Below are positions 7,985 to 17,300 of a stretch of 64,000 nucleotides of DNA, in pieces. Position 1 is the stretch's first letter; every line of letters starts with the position of its first letter. A program made the translations under genes and the position numbers. This DNA comes from Candidatus Helarchaeota archaeon (GTDB lineage Archaea; Asgardarchaeota; Lokiarchaeia; Helarchaeales; HEL-GB-A), in the NCBI GenBank assembly GCA_013375455.1, contig JABXJT010000018.1, positions 1-64,000 of the forward strand, read 5' to 3'. The notes under the pieces were generated by a model. The model worked only from the letters and a program-made list of their open reading frames with translations. It searched no databases and was not told the DNA's origin.

Positions 7985-9247
7985 TTATATTCCTTTCTTA
8001 ATTTCTTTATGGAATGGATTGTTGTATTTCTGAATTGATTCTAATAATTTCTGATGTTCTGGTATGATTAATCCATTTTTTATTGCGTCCTCTCGTAATT
8101 TTTCGATCATTCCTGGAATATCGATATTAGCTGGACATAATTCCTTACAACGATTACAGCCACTACATAAATATAAACCCGCTGCAACCGCGGCATTGAT
8201 TCCTTTTATCATTGCTGCCTTGATTAATCCTATCGGTCCTGTTGCAACCTCCGTTAGAAACATTTCAATTCCTGCTTGATGAATAACAGGGCAAGCCATG
8301 AAACAAAGCCCACAATTAATGCAATAAAGCAATTCTTCAAAACCTTTTTCTAGAGCTTTAGTACGATAATCATCGACAAGTACAACATGAACTTCTTGTG
8401 CCCCATGCATTCCCAGAACTTCTAATCCTTGGATATCAGAAGTGCCACTTGGTCCTTTGATGAACGAACAATAAGCACCCCGAAGATCAAAAGTTGCTTC
8501 CATGACTCGCAAAATAGTGATTGCATCCTTCCAAGTGGGAACGATTTTATCAATGCCTGCAATCGCGATATGTTTGCGAGGCAATCGTGTAATTAAAGAT
8601 ATATTTCCTTCATTCTCTACGAGCCCAACACTTCCTTCTTCTGCGACAATGACATTTGCTCCTGTAATTCCAACATTGGCTGCTAAAATTTGTTCTCGGA
8701 GCTTCTGACGCCCCACTTTAACAATTTCTTCACGTTCGGGTTTGACAGGGACATTATAGTGCTCTGAAAAAGCTTTTGCTATAAAATCCGGCATTAAATG
8801 TACTGCAGGCCCGATTGGAATGCTTGGTTTTTCATGTGTAATTTGAATAATACGATCGCCAATATCCGTCTCCACTAGTTCAATTCCTTTCGCTTCAATA
8901 GCTTTAATAAGACCGATTTCTTTCCCCGTGTTTGTTTTTGATTTGACAACGAGCTTCTCCCCTTCAACCTCTTTCAAAATATAATCAATTGCCTCTTCTC
9001 GAGTTTTGGCTAGTAATACTTTACAAAATCGATCTTCTAAAGTCTTTACGGCCTGATCCACTAAATTATTAAGGATCTTGACGATCTCCTTCTTCAACTC
9101 AATAAATTCTGGCTTTAATGGCTCTAAACGTGTATTTTTCATTATCCTGGCTGTATAACCTACTGTTAAGGCAACTTTTAAATCCCTTACAGTTTCAATT
9201 CCCCGTTCTAATTTCTCCATCACCTGTTGAAATATTTTTTCTGCCAC
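7985..9247 (-). CDS. LUD-domain iron-sulfur protein (LutB-like)
   Basis: An N-terminal LUD domain covers about residues 50-290 (GITGANVIVAEEGSVGLVENEGN is typical of LutB/LutC-type proteins). A dicluster ferredoxin module follows, with CINCGLCFMACP near residue 310 and CSGCNRCKELCP near residue 360, each giving one 4Fe-4S cluster. LutB acts with the CCG protein LutA in lactate oxidation. Here the CCG-domain gene lies 4 bases upstream, so the two probably form one redox complex. The physiological substrate in this organism is unknown. Confidence 0.88.
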   Translation of the reverse strand: MAEKIFQQVMEKLERGIETVRDLKVALTVGYTARIMKNTRLEPLKPEFIELKKEIVKILNNLVDQAVKTLEDRFCKVLLAKTREEAIDYILKEVEGEKLVVKSKTNTGKEIGLIKAIEAKGIELVETDIGDRIIQITHEKPSIPIGPAVHLMPDFIAKAFSEHYNVPVKPEREEIVKVGRQKLREQILAANVGITGANVIVAEEGSVGLVENEGNISLITRLPRKHIAIAGIDKIVPTWKDAITILRVMEATFDLRGAYCSFIKGPSGTSDIQGLEVLGMHGAQEVHVVLVDDYRTKALEKGFEELLYCINCGLCFMACPVIHQAGIEMFLTEVATGPIGLIKAAMIKGINAAVAAGLYLCSGCNRCKELCPANIDIPGMIEKLREDAIKNGLIIPEHQKLLESIQKYNNPFHKEIKKGI

Positions 9248-9251
9248 TTTT

Positions 9252-10004
9252 CTATCCTCCTTGCGATAATACTGAGAGTTCTGGAATTAACCCCGCGGAA
9301 TAAGCTACTAAATCTATCAATTTAATTACTTTGACTTTATGTTCAAATAATTGTGAGACTCCATCTAAATTGTAATAACACGTAGGACATGCCGTGACTA
9401 TATTCCTCAGACGTTTGGATATGTTCAAATTACTGAGTGACATTTGATTCCTTAATTCAATGAAAGGCTCTCTGATCGGTCCCCCACAACACATTGCATG
9501 TTCTTTACTTATTTCCATCTCTTTGAATTTTATTCCTGGAACTGACTTGATAATAAATCGAGGCTCCTCATAAACACCCGCATGGCGCCCTAAATGGCAG
9601 GCATCGTGGTACGTCGCCTTAATTGGAACCTCTTTCGTCAAAGCAAGTTTTCCTTCTTTAATTAATTGTGCAATTAGCTGCGTGCTGTGTTGAACTGGAA
9701 TGCTAAAATTCGGATCTACTTTTGGATAATCATATATGAAGGCTTTATAACATTCTGGACAATTAACTATTATATTTTTGATATTATAGGATTTGAAAAA
9801 TTCAATATTCTCTTTCACCTTCTTTATAGCTTCTCCTGTTTGCCCTATCATAAATAAGACTCCACCACAACACGGTTCATCCTCTCGAATTTCAACATCA
9901 ATGCCTGCAGCGTCTAAAATTTTTTTCATCGCTTGTCCTGTTTCGGGATATGCATGAGCTGTCGTGCATCCCACAAAATACAATGTTTTTGAATCTGAAC
10001 TCAT
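9252..10004 (-). CDS. CCG-domain (HdrB/LutA-like) iron-sulfur protein
   Basis: Two full CCG motifs are visible. The first is VGCTTAH, then EPCCGG, then NCPECYK. The second is DACHLGR, then AMCCGGP, then ACPTCYY. Such pairs bind the unusual clusters of heterodisulfide reductase HdrB/HdrD, GlpC and LutA. At about 250 residues it has the LutA/HdrB size. ATG at 10004 is preferred over an upstream GTG because GGTGA lies just before it. It is the first gene of a two-gene operon with the LUD/FeS protein. Either lactate-type oxidation or thiol-disulfide electron transfer would fit. Confidence 0.9.
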   Translation of the reverse strand: MSSDSKTLYFVGCTTAHAYPETGQAMKKILDAAGIDVEIREDEPCCGGVLFMIGQTGEAIKKVKENIEFFKSYNIKNIIVNCPECYKAFIYDYPKVDPNFSIPVQHSTQLIAQLIKEGKLALTKEVPIKATYHDACHLGRHAGVYEEPRFIIKSVPGIKFKEMEISKEHAMCCGGPIREPFIELRNQMSLSNLNISKRLRNIVTACPTCYYNLDGVSQLFEHKVKVIKLIDLVAYSAGLIPELSVLSQGG

Positions 10005-10196
10005 CTTAATTTCACCCACTTGGCCACGTCTCGTACTTTAAAATAACTTACATTTACATATTATTAAGAAATTGTCCATAAGTCTTTCTAAATCTCTTCT
10101 CTATCATGTGCTTACAATTTAATTTTCCATACTCTTAAAAATCACCGACTGCTTAATGTGGTGAGATAGGATAAAAACCTCGGGGTGGTTTGAAGT

Positions 10197-10586
10197 ATGA
10201 TGATAAAAGGAAATATAGCTGAAAAATTACAGAAATTTTTAATTGAATTGGAGTCTCAAATTCCTGAAATTGAAGCTTCAGCTGTGGTCTCTGCGGAGGG
10301 ACTCCCCATAGCCTCGGCCCTACCCCGTAACGTTGATGAAACTCGTGTCGCCGCCATCACTGCGGTAATGCTAAATATGGGCGAACGTGCTACAATGGAA
10401 TTTAATAAGGGTGAATTGAATCAAGTGATTGTTCGTGGTTCTGAAGGAATTCTTGTGTCAATGGCGGCAGGTGAAGACGCAGTTTTAACAGTTTCAGCAA
10501 CACACGACGCGCGACTTGGGATCCTCTTACTCTTTGCTGAACGCACTGCCGCAAAAATTCAAGAAACTATGTCGGAAAATCAATAA
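10197..10586 (+). CDS. roadblock/LC7 domain protein 1
   Basis: A single roadblock/LC7 domain fills the protein: helix 1 (KLQKFLIELESQIPEIEA), strands SAVVSAEGLPIASAL, helix 2 rich in Ala/Met, strands NQVIVRGSEGILVSMAA and VLTVSA, and a closing helix. Roadblock proteins such as MglB and LAMTOR/dynein light chains bind small Ras-like GTPases and act as GTPase-activating or scaffold dimers. It is about two thirds identical by eye to the next gene at 10837, so the two are paralogues. A GGGGTGG lies about 9 bases before the ATG. Confidence 0.92.
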   Translation: MMIKGNIAEKLQKFLIELESQIPEIEASAVVSAEGLPIASALPRNVDETRVAAITAVMLNMGERATMEFNKGELNQVIVRGSEGILVSMAAGEDAVLTVSATHDARLGILLLFAERTAAKIQETMSENQ

Positions 10587-10742
10587 ACTTTTTTTTCTAT
10601 CAACATAAAAATAAAAATCCTAATCCCTGCTAAAAATACCCCAATATTTCTCTGTAATTTAAGGATTATTCTTCAACTTTTCAATGTACAATTATGAAAG
10701 TCTTAAAAATCAGCATCAATTTTCATTAGTTGAAAAAACAAC

Positions 10743-10751
10743 CTTTAAATA
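10743..10751 (+). promoter_or_regulatory. TATA-like element upstream of roadblock gene 2
   Basis: CTTTAAATA follows an A-rich BRE-like stretch (AAAAAACAAC). It lies about 90 bases before the roadblock gene at 10837, so the transcript would have a leader of some 60 bases. The call rests only on resemblance to the archaeal BRE/TATA pattern. Confidence 0.4.
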
Positions 10752-10836
10752 CATTAAATCGGGTTCACATAAGATTAATAGAGAGACTTGTCTTGAACTA
10801 TTGAGAAATGGCTCGAAAGGATAGGTGTGAATAAAT

Positions 10837-11223
10837 TTGATGATTGGAGGAAGTAAGCCTCAAGAATTGCAGGAAATCCTGAAAGACTTGGAATCCTCGA
10901 TCCCGGAAATCGAAGCGGCGGCTATTGTTTCGGCTGAAGGGTTACCGATCGCTTCTGCTCTACCACGAGATATTGATGAGACACGTGTCGCCGCGATGAC
11001 TGCCGCAATGTTGAGCCTCGGTGAACGTGCGGCTGCAGAACTACGTAAGGGGGAATTAGAACAAGTTTTCGTAAGGGGGAGCGATGGTTACATAATTTCA
11101 ATGGCTGCGGGTGAAAATGCAGTTCTTACCGTTTCCGCTACTAAAGATGTAAAGTTGGGGTTAATTTTTCTTGATATGAAACGAACCGCTACTAAGATTT
11201 TGCAATCTTTAGAAGGCGCCTAG
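10837..11223 (+). CDS. roadblock/LC7 domain protein 2
   Basis: It is a paralogue of the gene at 10197 with the same sequence of elements (SIPEIEAAAIVSAEGLPIAS, then DETRVAAMTAAMLSLGERA, then VFVRGSDGYIISMAAGENAVLTVSA). Both a TTG at 10837 and an ATG at 10840 are possible. GGTGTGA ends 6 bases before the TTG and 9 before the ATG. Its own TATA-like element suggests separate transcription from gene 1. The likely role is a homo- or heterodimeric partner of a small GTPase, and which one cannot be read from the sequence. Confidence 0.92.
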   Translation: MMIGGSKPQELQEILKDLESSIPEIEAAAIVSAEGLPIASALPRDIDETRVAAMTAAMLSLGERAAAELRKGELEQVFVRGSDGYIISMAAGENAVLTVSATKDVKLGLIFLDMKRTATKILQSLEGA

Positions 11224-11404
11224 TTTCACCAATCCTCTTATTTTCCCGTTTCAAGTAATTTTTACCCAGAACTTTTAGACTTGACACTCTACGCACTTCT
11301 TCTTGTATTTTAAACAGTTGATCTATAATAAACAAAAGAGAGAATTGCTCATTTTGAAAAGAAGATAAATATAAAATTAAGCGTAGGAAAGACGTGATCT
11401 TTCG

Positions 11405-11713
11405 TTAAAAGAGTTTGACACCTTTTTCTTTCAATACAATGAGGACGTATTCCTCTTCAGGTGCAATTAAAATTTCTCCCTGCCCAGTTGTGATTGTAAG
11501 AAAAGACATTGACTCCGCTTCATCTATCTCAGTGACCACATTCCTACATTTTCCAACCAAGCTGGTAATTAAAGCCGCAATTTTCTCAGTCTTTTCCGTG
11601 GGAAAGGTCGTGCTAATCGGAAGCCCCTCGGTGTTTGTTACAATCACACCATTGACCCCTTCAAATCGTTTTAATTTCTTCAATGTTTCGTCGAAAATCC
11701 TTCTTCCAATCAT
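11405..11713 (-). CDS. roadblock/LC7 domain protein 3
   Basis: This compact roadblock domain of 102 residues is on the opposite strand from its neighbours: [31 protein letters not shown], a helix ending KCRNVV, then [14 protein letters not shown] and [10 protein letters not shown]. It belongs to the short MglB/LC7 type and lacks the extra C-terminal helix of genes 1 and 2. It is clearly a different subfamily from them despite its position in the cluster. Confidence 0.88.
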   Translation of the reverse strand: MIGRRIFDETLKKLKRFEGVNGVIVTNTEGLPISTTFPTEKTEKIAALITSLVGKCRNVVTEIDEAESMSFLTITTGQGEILIAPEEEYVLIVLKEKGVKLF

Positions 11714-11983
11714 TGGTTTTCACATCCCATTCTTAACGATTGATACTCTTTACAATTTAATTTTTAATCTATTTTAAGGTTTTTGATTTATGGGTTTTGT
11801 ATTATTGTTTTGTAAAATAATTTCGGGGCAAACTTAAGAATTTATTTTCGGTAAAAAGTATCAAAATCCAAATACATAAAAAACAAAAAGGTTAATCATA
11901 ATATACTGGTCATAAATAGCAAATTAATACTAGGATTCTAATTGCTAAGATTACTGAGTTTAGAGAAAAATAAAGAGTTAGAG

Positions 11984-12352
11984 ATGGTGAATGTGTCGGC
12001 TAAGGAAATAGAGGCGATGTTGGAGCGTGTTATGGATCAAATTCCTGAAGTTGAGGGACTTATTGCCTGTGATGCTACTTCTGGTAAGGAACTTTCTGGA
12101 CAAACCATCACAGAGATGGATCATAAGGCCATCATCAAAGCTGTCCTTAACGTATTTAAAGCAGCTAACGATGTAGGCACGAGCGTGGAAAAAGGGGTGG
12201 TAAGTGTCGTACGGATCGACTCTCAAGATGGCTACACGATGGTCGTAGGTTCTAAAAAGTTGATTTTAATTGGACTTACGGGCTTAGACGCAGTGAATTC
12301 TCTCTCGCTTGTTGTTAGGAATCTGAAAATGATTCTTGATAAATTTGGCTAA
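11984..12352 (+). CDS. roadblock/LC7-like protein 4
   Basis: The 122-residue protein has the roadblock layout (MLERVMDQIPEVEGLIACD, a helix of KAVLNVFKA type, VVSVVRIDSQDGYTMVVGS, KLILIGLTG and a final helix), but its loop glycines differ from genes 1-3. ATG 11984 is chosen because AAAGAG lies just upstream. A longer version from a TTG at 11942 would add 14 residues with no family support. It is the fourth roadblock-type gene within 2.2 kb. Confidence 0.78.
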   Translation: MVNVSAKEIEAMLERVMDQIPEVEGLIACDATSGKELSGQTITEMDHKAIIKAVLNVFKAANDVGTSVEKGVVSVVRIDSQDGYTMVVGSKKLILIGLTGLDAVNSLSLVVRNLKMILDKFG

Positions 12353-12467
12353 TTTACATTGTTTGCCCATTACTAATTTTTTATTCGTAATCTTCTGACT
12401 TCACGAGATTTTCTATTTTATCTAATTAATATTGGAATTTTTAGGTCTTGTACATGTTAAATGCCAT

Positions 12468-13016
12468 TTATGCAATAAGTACCTGCAGAATTAAGAAAAT
12501 TGCAGCAATTCCGATTAAATCCGCGATGGTTGTCACCAGCGGCGCTATTAAATTATCAGGATCTAATCCTCGCCGAAAGGTAATGAAAGCAATGATCAAT
12601 GAAAGAAATAGCATGATACTATATTCAATCGCACCCGCGCCTACGGCTAGAATTAAAAATTGACCCAATGAAAAGCCGGTTTCAATTAACAATGATCCTA
12701 AAAAGAAAGCAGCTAAACCAACTACCACTGAAACGATAATTCCACAAATGAATAAAGCGATAAAATTGATATAAAGCAGTCTAAATCTTTTAAATCGTGG
12801 CTCAATTAACCCAGAATGGAGCTGCGTGGTGATTCGGGCTCCAAAACTCGTGCCTAAATCACCACCAGTACCAATGATTGCAGGCGTTATTATTAGAACT
12901 CCCACTGCTTCTCCAAGAGATAAGGTAGAATTTAATACAAAGCCTGCAACAACTGTTATGGCCGCGGCAAGCATTAACACCGGCAACGATTCTATTAAAA
13001 TTCTCCTCATTCTCAT
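12468..13016 (-). CDS. MgtE/SLC41-type divalent cation transporter, half 2
   Basis: This is one MgtE membrane domain of about 180 residues with five hydrophobic helices. It has the signature of the ion-path helix (ITPAIIGTGGDLGTSFGARITTQLHSG) and the closing RRGLDPDNLIAPLVTTIADLIG. MgtE/SLC41 proteins carry magnesium or related ions. In archaea the domain often comes as two adjacent single-domain genes. The partner half is just upstream (16-base gap) and the two probably form one transporter. There is no regulatory CBS domain. Confidence 0.88.
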   Translation of the reverse strand: MRMRRILIESLPVLMLAAAITVVAGFVLNSTLSLGEAVGVLIITPAIIGTGGDLGTSFGARITTQLHSGLIEPRFKRFRLLYINFIALFICGIIVSVVVGLAAFFLGSLLIETGFSLGQFLILAVGAGAIEYSIMLFLSLIIAFITFRRGLDPDNLIAPLVTTIADLIGIAAIFLILQVLIA

Positions 13017-13032
13017 TTTTTCTAAGCTCCTC

Positions 13033-13646
13033 TCAAGGTAGCAATCCTGCGTTCATCAATAATGCAGTAACAAACACTAAGGAAATAACACCGATGAGAT
13101 CACCGGTCGTGTATAAAATTGGTGAAACAGTTACATCCGGATCTAATCCTCTCCGGTATGTAACAATCGAAAGAAAGATAGTAACCAAGGCTTGTAAAAA
13201 CCCTGACAGTAATCCAGAGAGTTCTGCAATAAGAATGAACCCCAAAAGAGCATTCCACGTCAATACTTCAGGGGCGAAGAAAAAGGCTACGAGATATGCC
13301 AATCCTCCAATCCAAATGGGTAAAATGGCTGTTAAAAGTATAGCTGCAAGAAAGCTCTTTTTGAAATTAGATGTATTATTTCGCACCTGGGGTTTTACAG
13401 TTCCAAGGTGCAATGCAGTGCTTAACCTTGCGGAAAAAGCACCCCCAATAGCGCCTCTTATAGACATGAGTGGAGGGACCAGAACAATTAAACCTGGTAA
13501 AATAGCAAAAATATCTTCAACAGCAATTCCTAAAAGAAAACCAACCGCAATACTACCTAAGGCAGAAAGCATAAGGACTACAATGGTCTCTCGAATAACT
13601 CCAATAGCTTCTGTAAAGCTCCGGATTCTTGCTAGTGTTGCCCCAT
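13033..13646 (-). CDS. MgtE/SLC41-type transporter, half 1, with an apparent frameshift at its start
   Basis: Like its partner, this half shows VPPLMSIRGAIGGAFSARL and RRGLDPDVTVSPILYTTGDLIG. The open frame has its first usable ATG at 13572, which falls inside helix 1. Upstream codons in the same frame still encode a fitting N-terminus (RIRSFTEAIGVIRETIVVLM) but reach a stop without a start. A well-placed AAGGTGG and ATG at 13646 sit one base out of frame, next to a run of four G. One more G would give MGATLARIRSF in frame. The most likely cause is a homopolymer error or a fresh mutation. Confidence 0.8.
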
Positions 13647-13826
13647 TGGGTTACCACCTTAGGCTTCATCTATTTTTTTGCTCCAAATTGACTTTCAAAT
13701 TGAAAGTTAACACATAAAATCTTTAATAACTCGTGAATGATAAGATTCAAGTCCATTTAAATGTTTTTTATGTTCCTTATGCTAAAAAACATCCTTGGTT
13801 ATCTATTTAATTTTTAAAATCAGCTT

Positions 13827-15473
13827 TTATTTCCCCTCAGGTAATTTACAAAAGGGCGAAACGTGCATAATTTTCCGAAAGAAAGACAAAAGTGGTCCCG
13901 CGATGCCCTCTAACCCATACTCTTTTGCTTTTCTTTCCATTAAATCCAGATCCTCAGGAGGGATCGATCCAAAGAATACAAGTAATATGACAAAAAGAAG
14001 CACAATAAGAACCATCATTATTACCAAGACGAAGATGTTCGTGACCGGAATCAATGCTCCAGTTGGCCAAATTGGCCATAATAAGACTGCTGCTACTCCA
14101 AGGGTGCAAGCCAGCGCAAGCAAGCTTTTAAAGCCAATTGACCAGGGAATACTTTCTCCAACATATTTTTTTATTAGAAAGGGCAATATAGGGAGTAGGA
14201 TTAAGGGTCCTAAAAGAAAACCAATCGCTGCATTAAGTTGTGGACTTGAAAATAGATTTAACCACAGGAAAAGGGTTGTGAATCCTACCGTAATTAAAAA
14301 GATAGAGCCTAGATAAATTGCTGTAGCGCGTCCCTTCCCAATTCCTAATAAGATGCTTGATAAAATATACTCAAGCGCAGCTACGGCAAAGCCGCTAATG
14401 ACTAGAAGGAAGGGAATCCATACATCTAATGATCCCTGTAGATAAATCTCACCGTGAAATGTCCAAATAATCCCATGGGAAAGACCGAGGGTAAAGGCTA
14501 AAACTAAAAATGTAACATAAAAGTAGATTTTAGCTATTAGGTGGAGGTAAAACCTTATTCTGTTAGTATCTCTCTTTCCGTACGCTTCAGCGACACTGGT
14601 AATAAGTGGCCAGGCAAACCCTGCAACCGTTAAGGCACCCAAGGAGTACCCTAAAATTATGGAGTAAGATCCCACGGTCGCGTAATTTCCTGTAAATGCT
14701 AATAAAATAATGACAGTGATGAACCCCAATATCCCAACTGGAATGATATCCGTAATCGCAAAATAAACTCCCTGGCGAAAAATCTTGAACGCTCTCCGAT
14801 CAACTTTGGTTAAGCGGAATATTTGGGTATTAAACCAAAGTCTTCGAAAATGTTTAGTAAGAAACATTGTCTGTGCAATTATTCCAAAGACATAGACAAT
14901 TATGATTAAAGACACGGGCAGGCTTAGGCTAGGATTTCTAATTAAAATAATAAGAATGATTCCTGCTAAGAATTGAAAGAGTGGATTAATCGCAAACGCC
15001 TTTGCCATGTCATCATATTCTCCAACTGCTGCTAAATTACTGGAAAGCCCATCTCTAAATCCTGTAAAAATCATCACAATCCCAATAACGAAAAAAATAG
15101 AACTCAATTCGGATTGAAAGGTTAATGGAGTACCAATGAAGAATGAAGTAATTATTAATCCTACTCCTACAATAATACCCACCAAAATAGCAACAATTGT
15201 ACCATTACGCGCGTGTTCAAATGCAACTCTCTTATCAGAAATATTTTCAGAAACACGTTGAGAGGTCGCTTTCCCTATTCCCATTGTTAATAAAGAAAAC
15301 GCAAGAAAAATCGCATAGGCAGTATTTAATATTCCAACTCCTTTAGCTTTTAATCCGATTATATCTTGAGAGACGAACACCACTAAAAGCCAAATGAAAA
15401 TAGATCCAATTAAAGTGCCAACTACTTGCCACATCCCAGATGCGAGTAAATTCTGGGGTGCTTCAGATTTCAA
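13827..15473 (-). CDS. MOP-superfamily polysaccharide/lipid-linked glycan flippase
   Basis: About 14 transmembrane helices begin with ASGMWQVVGTLIGSIFIW, the pattern of Wzx/MATE-like oligosaccharide flippases, which move lipid-linked glycans across the membrane. The protein ends in a charged tail (FGSIPPEDLDLMERKAKEYG). The predicted TTG start at 15473 has no good ribosome binding site. The frame stays open for 40 more codons upstream to 15593, giving an acidic then basic tail (EENKDSKSLTEE, KVKRFFQKF) with no ATG, GTG or TTG. The true N-terminus may therefore be longer. It could serve the glycosyltransferases at 17.3-19.8 kb. Confidence 0.82.
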   Translation of the reverse strand: MKSEAPQNLLASGMWQVVGTLIGSIFIWLLVVFVSQDIIGLKAKGVGILNTAYAIFLAFSLLTMGIGKATSQRVSENISDKRVAFEHARNGTIVAILVGIIVGVGLIITSFFIGTPLTFQSELSSIFFVIGIVMIFTGFRDGLSSNLAAVGEYDDMAKAFAINPLFQFLAGIILIILIRNPSLSLPVSLIIIVYVFGIIAQTMFLTKHFRRLWFNTQIFRLTKVDRRAFKIFRQGVYFAITDIIPVGILGFITVIILLAFTGNYATVGSYSIILGYSLGALTVAGFAWPLITSVAEAYGKRDTNRIRFYLHLIAKIYFYVTFLVLAFTLGLSHGIIWTFHGEIYLQGSLDVWIPFLLVISGFAVAALEYILSSILLGIGKGRATAIYLGSIFLITVGFTTLFLWLNLFSSPQLNAAIGFLLGPLILLPILPFLIKKYVGESIPWSIGFKSLLALACTLGVAAVLLWPIWPTGALIPVTNIFVLVIMMVLIVLLFVILLVFFGSIPPEDLDLMERKAKEYGLEGIAGPLLSFFRKIMHVSPFCKLPEGK

Positions 15474-15593
15474 CTCAAACTTCTGAAAAAACCGCTTTAC
15501 TTTCGTTCTTGCTCCAACTTGTTGTTCAGATTCTTCAGAATTTGTTTCTTCAGTTAGAGATTTCGAGTCTTTGTTTTCTTCAGTAATTGTAAT

Positions 15594-15998
15594 TCACTTT
15601 TTTCAATTCATTATTAAGCTAATTATTCCAAGATTATAATTAGGTTTCTTATTCAGTTTGGTGGTTAGAGAGTAATAAATCAGTCTCACTTAACAAAATT
15701 TTGAAGAAATCATCTTATTTGAGCAATATCAATTTTTCTTATAGAATCCAAAGAATTCATTTGATATTTTTGTTTTTTCTAAATATCATTAGGTAAAAAT
15801 ATTCCTCTTGACCACATATTTTCCAATCACCCTCAATTCTTTCTCGATTACTTTGAAATGAAGAATTAGCAAAGATTTTTAAATGTAAATAGTCACCATA
15901 AACTATCAAATCTAATTCTGGCGAAACCTAGGACTTACACAAAGCGTTTTTCCTATCAAAATTTGCGGAATTAAGACGGACTGCAAAGGGTATCATAA
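15594..15998. other. 405-base AT-rich intergenic region
   Basis: This divergent promoter region lies between the flippase and the DEAD-box helicase. A TATA-like TTTTTAAATG near 15870-15880 could serve the helicase. Several ATGATAT/ATATCAT-like fragments occur but do not form a clear palindrome. No RNA gene is recognised. Confidence 0.35.
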
Positions 15999-17159
15999 AT
16001 GAAATTTACGGAATTTGACATTTCGGAAACCACTTTAAAAGGACTCAATTTCCATGGGTTTGAGGAAGCCACAGATATTCAAAGAAAGACTATGCCTCAC
16101 TTATTAAAGGGGGATGACGTCATCGGTCAAGCAAAAACTGGGTCAGGCAAGACACTTGCCTTCGGAATAGCAATTTTAGAACGATTAGATGAGAAACTTC
16201 GTAAGGTTCAGGCAGTTATTATAACCCCAACAAGAGAATTGGCAAAGCAGGTCGCAGAAGAAATATCCAAGGCTGCCAAATTTACTAAATTTAAAATAAT
16301 GACAATTTATGGGGGCGTTTCATTTGATCGTCAAGTAAGACTCCTAAAGGGTGGGGCTCAAATAGTCGCTGCGACTCCAGGACGGTTACTTGATCATTTG
16401 AGACGAGGATTAAAGATTTATCCTAAAATGATCGTGCTCGATGAAGCCGATAAAATGTTTGAAATGGGTTTTTATGAGGATGTTAGCTATATCCTGAAAT
16501 TAATCAGAGGTAAATATAGACAGCAATATTCATTTTTTGGAGCTACAATCCCCGATGAAACCATTTCATTGGCCAAAAAATATGCAAAAAACCCTGTGAC
16601 GGTGACCATTCGGAAAAAACATGAGGAACGGATTCCCCTCTCCATCGAACAGATTTATTACGTCATTTCCGATTCCGGTGACAAATTAAATACTTTAATT
16701 AGAATACTTGAAGACCTTAACGAGAAATATCAAGAAAGTAAAGACCGATTGAAAATGTTAATTTTCGTGAAGACTCGAATTGGTACAAAACGGTTGTCGC
16801 AAACCTTGCATCAAATGGGATATGAAGCAGAGTTCATCAGTAGTGATTTAAAACAGGCCACTCGCGAAAAAATTCTGGCGGATTTTCAAAAATATGGAAG
16901 ACTACTCATCGCCACCGATGTCGTTGCTCGGGGGATAGACATCGATGACGTGACCCACGTAATTAACTATGACAGGCCGCAAGATATCAAAGATTACGTC
17001 CATCGTGTAGGAAGAACGGGCCGGATGGGGAAGGAAGGCATGGCCATCACTTTCATTACTCCTGAAGATGAAGCTTTCATAACTGCGGTTGAACAAATAT
17101 ATAAAACTGAAATCAAAAAGCAATATTTTCATCGGGGACGGAGCCGTTATAACATCTAG
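15999..17159 (+). CDS. DEAD-box ATP-dependent RNA helicase
   Basis: All core motifs are present: Q motif (FEEATDIQRK), AKTGSGKT at residues 45-52, PTRELAKQ, GG, TPGRLLD, DEAD at 148-151, GAT at 181-183 in place of the usual SAT, then FVKTRIGTKRL, VVARGIDIDDV and HRVGRTGR. Such helicases unwind short RNA duplexes in ribosome assembly, RNA decay or cold response. The 386 residues hold the two RecA domains with almost no tail, ending in a short basic segment (HRGRSRYNI). AAGGG lies 8 bases before the ATG. Confidence 0.95.
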   Translation: MKFTEFDISETTLKGLNFHGFEEATDIQRKTMPHLLKGDDVIGQAKTGSGKTLAFGIAILERLDEKLRKVQAVIITPTRELAKQVAEEISKAAKFTKFKIMTIYGGVSFDRQVRLLKGGAQIVAATPGRLLDHLRRGLKIYPKMIVLDEADKMFEMGFYEDVSYILKLIRGKYRQQYSFFGATIPDETISLAKKYAKNPVTVTIRKKHEERIPLSIEQIYYVISDSGDKLNTLIRILEDLNEKYQESKDRLKMLIFVKTRIGTKRLSQTLHQMGYEAEFISSDLKQATREKILADFQKYGRLLIATDVVARGIDIDDVTHVINYDRPQDIKDYVHRVGRTGRMGKEGMAITFITPEDEAFITAVEQIYKTEIKKQYFHRGRSRYNI

Positions 17160-17300
17160 ACACAATTAGAACGAACCAAAAATTAATAGTTCATGAAAAT
17201 TTATTTCTTATTAATCGAAAGATTCTAGAAAGAAAATATTTAATATTAAATTCATAGTGCTTTTACTATTGACTGATTAAAGGTTCTAGTTGAGTTTAAA

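Noticed and set aside
13094..13717. Plus-strand open frame of 207 codons opposite the MgtE half
   Set aside because: It is a shadow of the transporter gene; residue order has no family pattern and no ribosome site is seen.
13795..14316. Plus-strand open frame of 173 codons opposite the flippase
   Set aside because: Shadow of the membrane protein on the other strand; basic, low-complexity translation.
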